NCBI GenBank assembly: GCA_009760855.2
Contig: WPIO01000045.1
Span: forward strand, 1,766,501-1,830,500
Reading direction: 5' to 3'
Length of the DNA: 64,000 bases
Origin: Cristatella mucedo
Lineage: Eukaryota > Bryozoa > Phylactolaemata > Cristatellidae
Positions 58,801 through 64,000 of the stretch are shown here, piece after piece. The notes under the pieces were generated by a model. That model saw only the letters and a program-made list of their open reading frames with translations, was not told the DNA's origin and ran no database searches. A program made the position numbers and the translations under genes. Within the stretch, counting starts at the first letter, position 1, and each line of letters begins with the position of its first letter.

Positions 58801-61735
58801 ATACCTCCTCGTCTAAGCATCAGGTTGCATTGACATTTGTTTGAGCTCAATCAAACATCTTATGACAACAGCTTCTCTTAGACGTATAGAATATGCCAAA
58901 AAGATGTACTCTTGCACCAGTTTAAACACGAAGCACATGGAAAATTTGCATTTTCCAAACGCTATTTTTACCTGGAGCTCTGCCATTAGAAGTCAGCTGC
59001 TATAGGGCCACTAGAAAATCCCAACCCCGATGAGTTTGTCAAAGTCGCTCATGCTGACCTCACTGCCACCAGCGGCGTCAAGATAAGTTAAAAGATGCCC
59101 AACTGAATGATCTGTCATGTATGCATGCATGCAATTATACGACTAGTCCAATCTGACCTTACCTCAATGGATTCGGCATAGAAGAGCCTACCCTATCATC
59201 GAGCTGGCTCGACCAGAAATCTCCATTCTTGCATAAGGGTTTTGGCTGCAGCCAGTTGAGCTGTTTGATTAATCCTATTTGAATTTCAAGACCCATTAGG
59301 GAATTCATTAAGAAGCGGGTAACTTAGTTTAACGAATATCGGGAAATTCGGATAGATATATGGGAGGCAAAGAGCTAAGAGTACAAAAGAGTTCAGGATA
59401 CGAGACTTAGTCTAGTGTTAAAAAGGCATGCACTGGTGCAACGTTTTCGAACTTGATGAGCCTTATCGTTGCTTAGTTTTTTTTCTGTTGAATATGTAGG
59501 ATTTTTGAAGTAATAACACGGAATTTTCTTATTAGTGAAGTAAAACGACCTTCTATGGCATCTAATCTTAGCTGGTCAAACGTAAAATATGGAAAACTTG
59601 TTTGGGAAGCTATCCAAAAGGTAAACTTTGTGAAATAGTTATGGTTGTCATCGACATCATTTTAGTGCTCGCTTGAGCTTTCTTGGGTCTAAGGAATATA
59701 GTAGCTCAGCTCAGGCCTGAGTTATATAATGTGTAGCTCAAAGAAGGAGGATCTGGCAGCCTTTGATCGATGAGCTGATATACAAAGGCTGCTAAAATAT
59801 ACCGTAGCGCTAGCAGCAGCCTCTCCCCATCTCTGCCCGATTTCGCAGATGGTGTTTTCAAGTAGCATAGTGTGAGCAGGATCGATAAAAATCTGGACGA
59901 ACGGCTTTTAGCAGCAGACTACGAGAAACAAATGACCTGATTCAGCTAATCTGAAGATTGTGAAAGTAAAAAACTGTAGCATTCAAAATCGCATGCTGAA
60001 AATATAAACATTTTTTTCTTCTAGTAAGTATCCCACGTAACACGAATAATAATTAATTTAAATGAATTAATTGAACGGACTGTTGTTTCAATGCTCATTT
60101 AGTTACAAAATGGTAATAAAACTTATTTTATTTCGAACTGTCGGAGAATAGCAGAACTCAGTACTTAACCGTGTATTAGTCGCAAGCATGGCTGCATACT
60201 GTTGCAGAATCTTGACAGTGAATGTTCAAAGTGCGTTTGAAGAGGCTGATTGAGTATATACTTACGTGCCACTAGAATAATGGTAGCTGAAAGAGCGTCC
60301 ATTAAGATCTTTGAAATGCAAAAATAACGATTAACAACCTAAAACAGTTATGAGACCAGGAAAATCAACCAGTAAGACTTTTAATATGACCAAGTTCACA
60401 TTTATGCTTCTAGTGAAAGCTTGACGTCACCCAAAAAAGGCTTCAATATCACATACATATACAGTCTTCCTTTGCTTATCGTGGTTAATTCTTTATAGAC
60501 TCTGCAGCGTTAGGCGAATTCTTGCTATGATTTTTTATTTATAAATCAAATATTTTCTTAACTAGAGCATAGAAAACCTGTTCATGACTCTCTACTTCGT
60601 ATCTAACAATATTAAAACACTCTGGACATGAAACAACACACTTTATTTACCATTACACCCATGTTACTGAATATATTAGACAATTAATTTATGCTAAGAC
60701 GTATTATACGTTAGAAATATCACATGAATATTAATGTAATTTAAGTACACTAATGCAGTTTCTACACACAACCACTAACTTATGAAAACAGTGCAATTTG
60801 TTCGATGATTATAAAGAGGTGTACTGCACGGCAATGAAGAGCAACCTTACTGTTCTCAATGAGGCTGCACCTGAATTTAAAGGATTTGATGGGGGTGCTC
60901 CAATACATAAACCAACACGTACTAAACGTATGGCAATTTTAATTTTAACTGTGATGCAGGGTTGTGTAATTGATTCAGGCAACCGAGCGCCCAGTATGTT
61001 ATTTTCGTCACATGGATCAACTGTATGATCAAGATACTGGATAAAAACCGTGATAGAGTGAAGCCACGAAAGTAGAAGGGCTAAGTGGCGAGGTAGGACT
61101 GTACTAGAACATTAGCCAACTCTATCTGATCAGGACTCTTAGTGAGATCATTAAGACAGGTCCTAGGCCGAGGGATCCAAGTTGAAAGCAGCAGCCGAAC
61201 GGGATTCGCTGGCCGATATGTATAGAAGCATTCGACATTCAGGTGTGATTTAATTAAGCCACAAATTTGGTTTATGCAATTTCTGCTCTGTATATAGGAA
61301 ATGAACCGTTTTCTCCATCCGTGAGAATGACTATATCATAAGCCGAAAGCCACGAAAATCAAGCAATTTATGTGAGCTCTCTTCAAGAGAACAACGTGCT
61401 AGAAATTAGATCGCAGGTTGTGGATATTTCTTCGTACTCACTTACAACAACACAGCAGATCATGACTGATCGGGAATTAAACGTCCAATAACACATCTAC
61501 CAACTAAAACCATACGTTACTGAATTGTATTAATTGGCTGCCGAGGACTTTCATAACAATCTGTATCAAAACCGAAATCGGCCTATAACTACGGCTGAGC
61601 TAGGTCATCAGAATTAAACGTACATTTTAAATTTCCCAAGGATTTGTTAAACATTTTCCGTCGTGGAGTTTACCATGTTCAAGGCGACAATTTTAGGACT
61701 CTGCTTGCAAGTCATTAACATGTACCTCAAAAAGC
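58801..61735. other. Region upstream of the first recognised SHPRH-like exon
   Basis: No repeat or exon recognised. A plus-strand frame at 60,798-61,028 (VLNEAAPEFKGFDGG) has no support. Earlier SHPRH-like exons were looked for here and not found. Confidence 0.35.
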
Positions 61736-61739
61736 AGTA

Positions 61740-62160
61740 AACGTAATAGTAATAAAACATTTGTAAATCGTCCTCCGAGGCCTGAGTCTCTTTCGAGCAA
61801 CTTTGCATATCTGTTAAGGAAGCATAATTCAGTGGTAACTGGTAACGTGAACATAAGCAAAACATGGTTAGGGTGACATGCACAGTATCAACATGAAAAT
61901 TTGGTTATTGATATCGTGCACGATTCCGGCAGTCATAATATTACAGAGAACAAATCACAGGAAACCTCTAAAGGCTCTGATAAAGAAAATGCGTTCTCAG
62001 CTTCCTATTGAGCGTCGTAAGGTCAGAGGATGTAGTGAAGTCTGTCGGCATTTATTTTCCTTACATGGGAGCAAGCGAAGAAAAGGCACAGTCTCCAAAG
62101 GATTGGAGGCCCAAACGAATTATAGAGAAGAATAGCTGATCATTGGACAGAGAGACGTTG
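61740..62160 (-). mobile_element. LINE family A 3' fragment
   Basis: AACATGGTTAGGGTGACATGC, GCACAGTCTCCAAAGGATTG and GTCAGAGGATGTAGTGAAGT correspond to the minus copy at 50,990-51,290. Confidence 0.6.
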
Positions 62161-62611
62161 CCAGGAACCTACGTTTTTTAAACAACTCAAACAAGGAAGC
62201 AACGTACTTACCAAATCGCTCGGGCCCTAAAATTTCTTCAAACTTATATTATCTTCGATACGACCTTCTCTTTTTATCATCCAGGCAACGGCTATAATCT
62301 GGTGAGTCATTAGTCCTTGTCGAAGACCGTTAAGACGAAGAGCTGCTGCTAGGGTTTCACATGATGCCCTTTGAATTTTCTTTCGTTTTTTCTTCAAGAT
62401 CACATACAGACAATTTTTTTCAGTGACCTGGAATGTCCCTAAATTAGAAAATTAAAACTAAATTTGACGGAAAAAACCTTATTCTCGTAGCAATCGTTAA
62501 AGAGTGGCTAGCAATAAAACTAATAAGCTCAGTATACGAGCTTGCACATACACAAATGTTAAACACACAAGTGCACACACACAAAAGCATATGGACACAC
62601 CAGCTCTCGCA

Positions 62612-62668
62612 CATATATATATACATATATATGTATGTGTGCGTGCGTGCGCGCGTGCGTGCGTGCTA
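62612..62668. repeat. AT/GT/GC alternating purine-pyrimidine tract
   Basis: ATATATACATATATATGTATG followed by GTGCGTGCGTGCGCGCG, a potential Z-DNA sequence. Confidence 0.85.
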
Positions 62669-62714
62669 TAAACTAATGTAGCTTCGTGCTTGCGTGCTAT
62701 AAACTAATGTAGCT
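62655..62714. repeat. Direct duplication next to LINE B
   Basis: GCGTGCTATAAACTAATGTA plus GCTTC occurs twice in a row, ending at the LINE B 3' truncation point. Confidence 0.8.
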
Positions 62715-63725
62715 TCCGGGTGTAAACTCAAAGGAAGTCTGAAATTGACTAGATCTGCATCAGACCCCGATTTCTTGAAACGACGTTGAAGCCTTCGCTT
62801 AGCTCGGCGAATCTTTAGGAGTTGATTTTTATAAATTGAAAGGAATCGCCACGACTTTGTATACGGTTAAAATGAACGGAGCATGTCAAGAGCACTCCTG
62901 AGTGGCATGTCCAGTGCATCAGTAAGGGCATCAAGACTGCCGGTCGAGTCTGAATGCAGATAAAGAAGACCTGCAACATGAACAGATTTCAAAAACTTGT
63001 CTATGTCGATGCTTTGTAAGTTACGTCGCTTGACAAGTTCGACAGTACCCTATACGTACAAGCGAGCAAGAACAGTAAACGCGACCGAACAATGGTCTGA
63101 GAGGGTCACCGGGCACACCACACGGTCAGTGGAGAGGACATCCATAGTGATCACGAGATCTAGAATATGGCCACTGACGTGGGTGGTATGATTAACGTTT
63201 TGGACCAAACCAAATTTTCCAGAAAGTCAGGAAATGAGCGGACCTGGCTGTTGATAGACTTTTCAACGTGAATATTGAAGTCTCCAGAAATCAGTAACGG
63301 CCTGTCACAGAAATACTTTAGCGAGAAACTCTACAAACTTCTCTATAAACAAGTTTTAGACAGCCAGAAAGAGGTTGGTATATCACAACAGTGAGAGGCA
63401 TTTTCTTTGATGAAGACGAGCTTGCAACCGATTTAAACTATGGCTCATATGAAAACTGCATATCTAATAGCCAAACGGTTCTCGAACAACAATTGACACG
63501 CGCCACAAACCTTGTCAGAACGCATGGACTGATAGAATAAGAACCCGGGTGGAGTGGTCTCAGAAATACAACTACTGGAACAAGGCGTCATCCAAGTTTC
63601 GGTAAGCAGAAATGCATCTAGCTTGTCCTGAGCCACCTGATCACGGATAAGTAAGCCCATGGTTTTTAGCGGGTGGACATTTAGTAGGCGGAATTAAAGA
63701 GGCTTTCCAACAACTGAGCGACGGC
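62695..63725 (-). mobile_element. LINE family B, 5' half with APE endonuclease
   Basis: Minus strand encodes AFLLTETWM, SGDFNIHVEKS and HILDLVITMDVL with a downstream SDH, the usual endonuclease motifs, then the linker also present at 43,370-43,530. The RT half is missing. The GC-rich sequence 63,725-64,000 may be its 5' region. Confidence 0.75.
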
Positions 63726-64000
63726 AATGAAGTGGCTTGTATTCACGTTGGCGTTTATCCGGCCCGGCGGACATGGGCCCTTCGAATTTGAACTGGGCCT
63801 TAGTAACGGCCGCTGGTCGACGTTTCACGACGTGCTGGGCTACGGTGGTTGGGCTACCACCGCAACAAGTACTATTCAGTGCTTTAAATTTACGGGCCGC
63901 AGGTTCGATAGCTGAGCTGTTGATAGGGTGAACAAAGGATGCAGGAATGTTCTCACTAACCCGCCAGAGAAGGCCCGCCTATAGGTATCGACTAATGGCG

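Overview
The window is animal (metazoan) nuclear DNA, AT-rich and repeat-dense, most likely from an invertebrate; I cannot name the species. The evidence is spliced genes with GT-AG introns of 0.1 to about 10 kb, LIM and homeodomain exons, an SHPRH-type SNF2 helicase, L2/CR1-group LINEs, tRNA-derived SINEs with RNA polymerase III boxes, and long microsatellites. I see no bacterial operons, rRNA or CRISPR. Most long open frames are chance or lie inside repeats; the real coding signal is short exons recognised by splice sites, intron phase and protein motifs.

Region 1 (about 325-16,215) is a large imperfect inverted repeat. The left arm (about 325-6,640) and right arm (about 9,490-16,215) are reverse complements, with paired coordinates summing to about 16,100-16,550. 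Each arm carries the 5' part of one gene, arranged head to head: a start exon encoding MDSAPSTSQ, a 207-nt LIM-domain exon and a 176/182-nt acidic exon. The right copy continues past the arm into a homeodomain exon (16,800-16,963) and a last exon with homeodomain helix 3 (18,196-18,234). Intron phases agree at every junction. The right copy has a TGA inside the homeodomain, lost N51, and lost a LIM cysteine, so it looks like a decaying gene. The left copy keeps that cysteine but its homeodomain, if any, lies outside the window. Mobile elements inserted in one arm only give 'empty sites' in the other.

Region 2 (18,400-27,600) holds a (GT)n tract, a second unrecognised minus-strand spliced gene whose 3' end is at 20,601, tail to tail with the LIM-homeobox gene, a near-perfect 34-bp hairpin at 24.3 kb, and LINE fragments.

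Region 3 (27,663-58,364, minus strand) is the remains of a >30-kb SHPRH-like SNF2 ATPase/E3 gene. Exons run in the expected order from motif I (58.2 kb) through Ia, the LAEQDI-type stretch, PSPL-VE-WWR, DEAH, the SGTP-equivalent and WW-RLLY to the C-terminal helicase end at 27.7 kb. Key motifs are damaged (Walker A G to S, motif III, motif VI, a frameshift, an in-frame TAG), so I call it an unprocessed pseudogene. Its introns are packed with LINE family A, LINE family B, two SINE families, a SPIN/URR1-like hAT MITE at 47.45 kb, a 760-bp (CT)n tract and GC-rich LTR-like blocks.

Region 4 (58.4-64 kb) holds SINE and LINE fragments, including the 5' (endonuclease) half of a LINE family B copy at the right edge. 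The LINE and SINE layers include nested insertions (LINE B in LINE A; SINE B in LINE A; SINE A in LINE B), and SINE A carries the 3' tail of LINE A, the classic sign that it is mobilised by that LINE.
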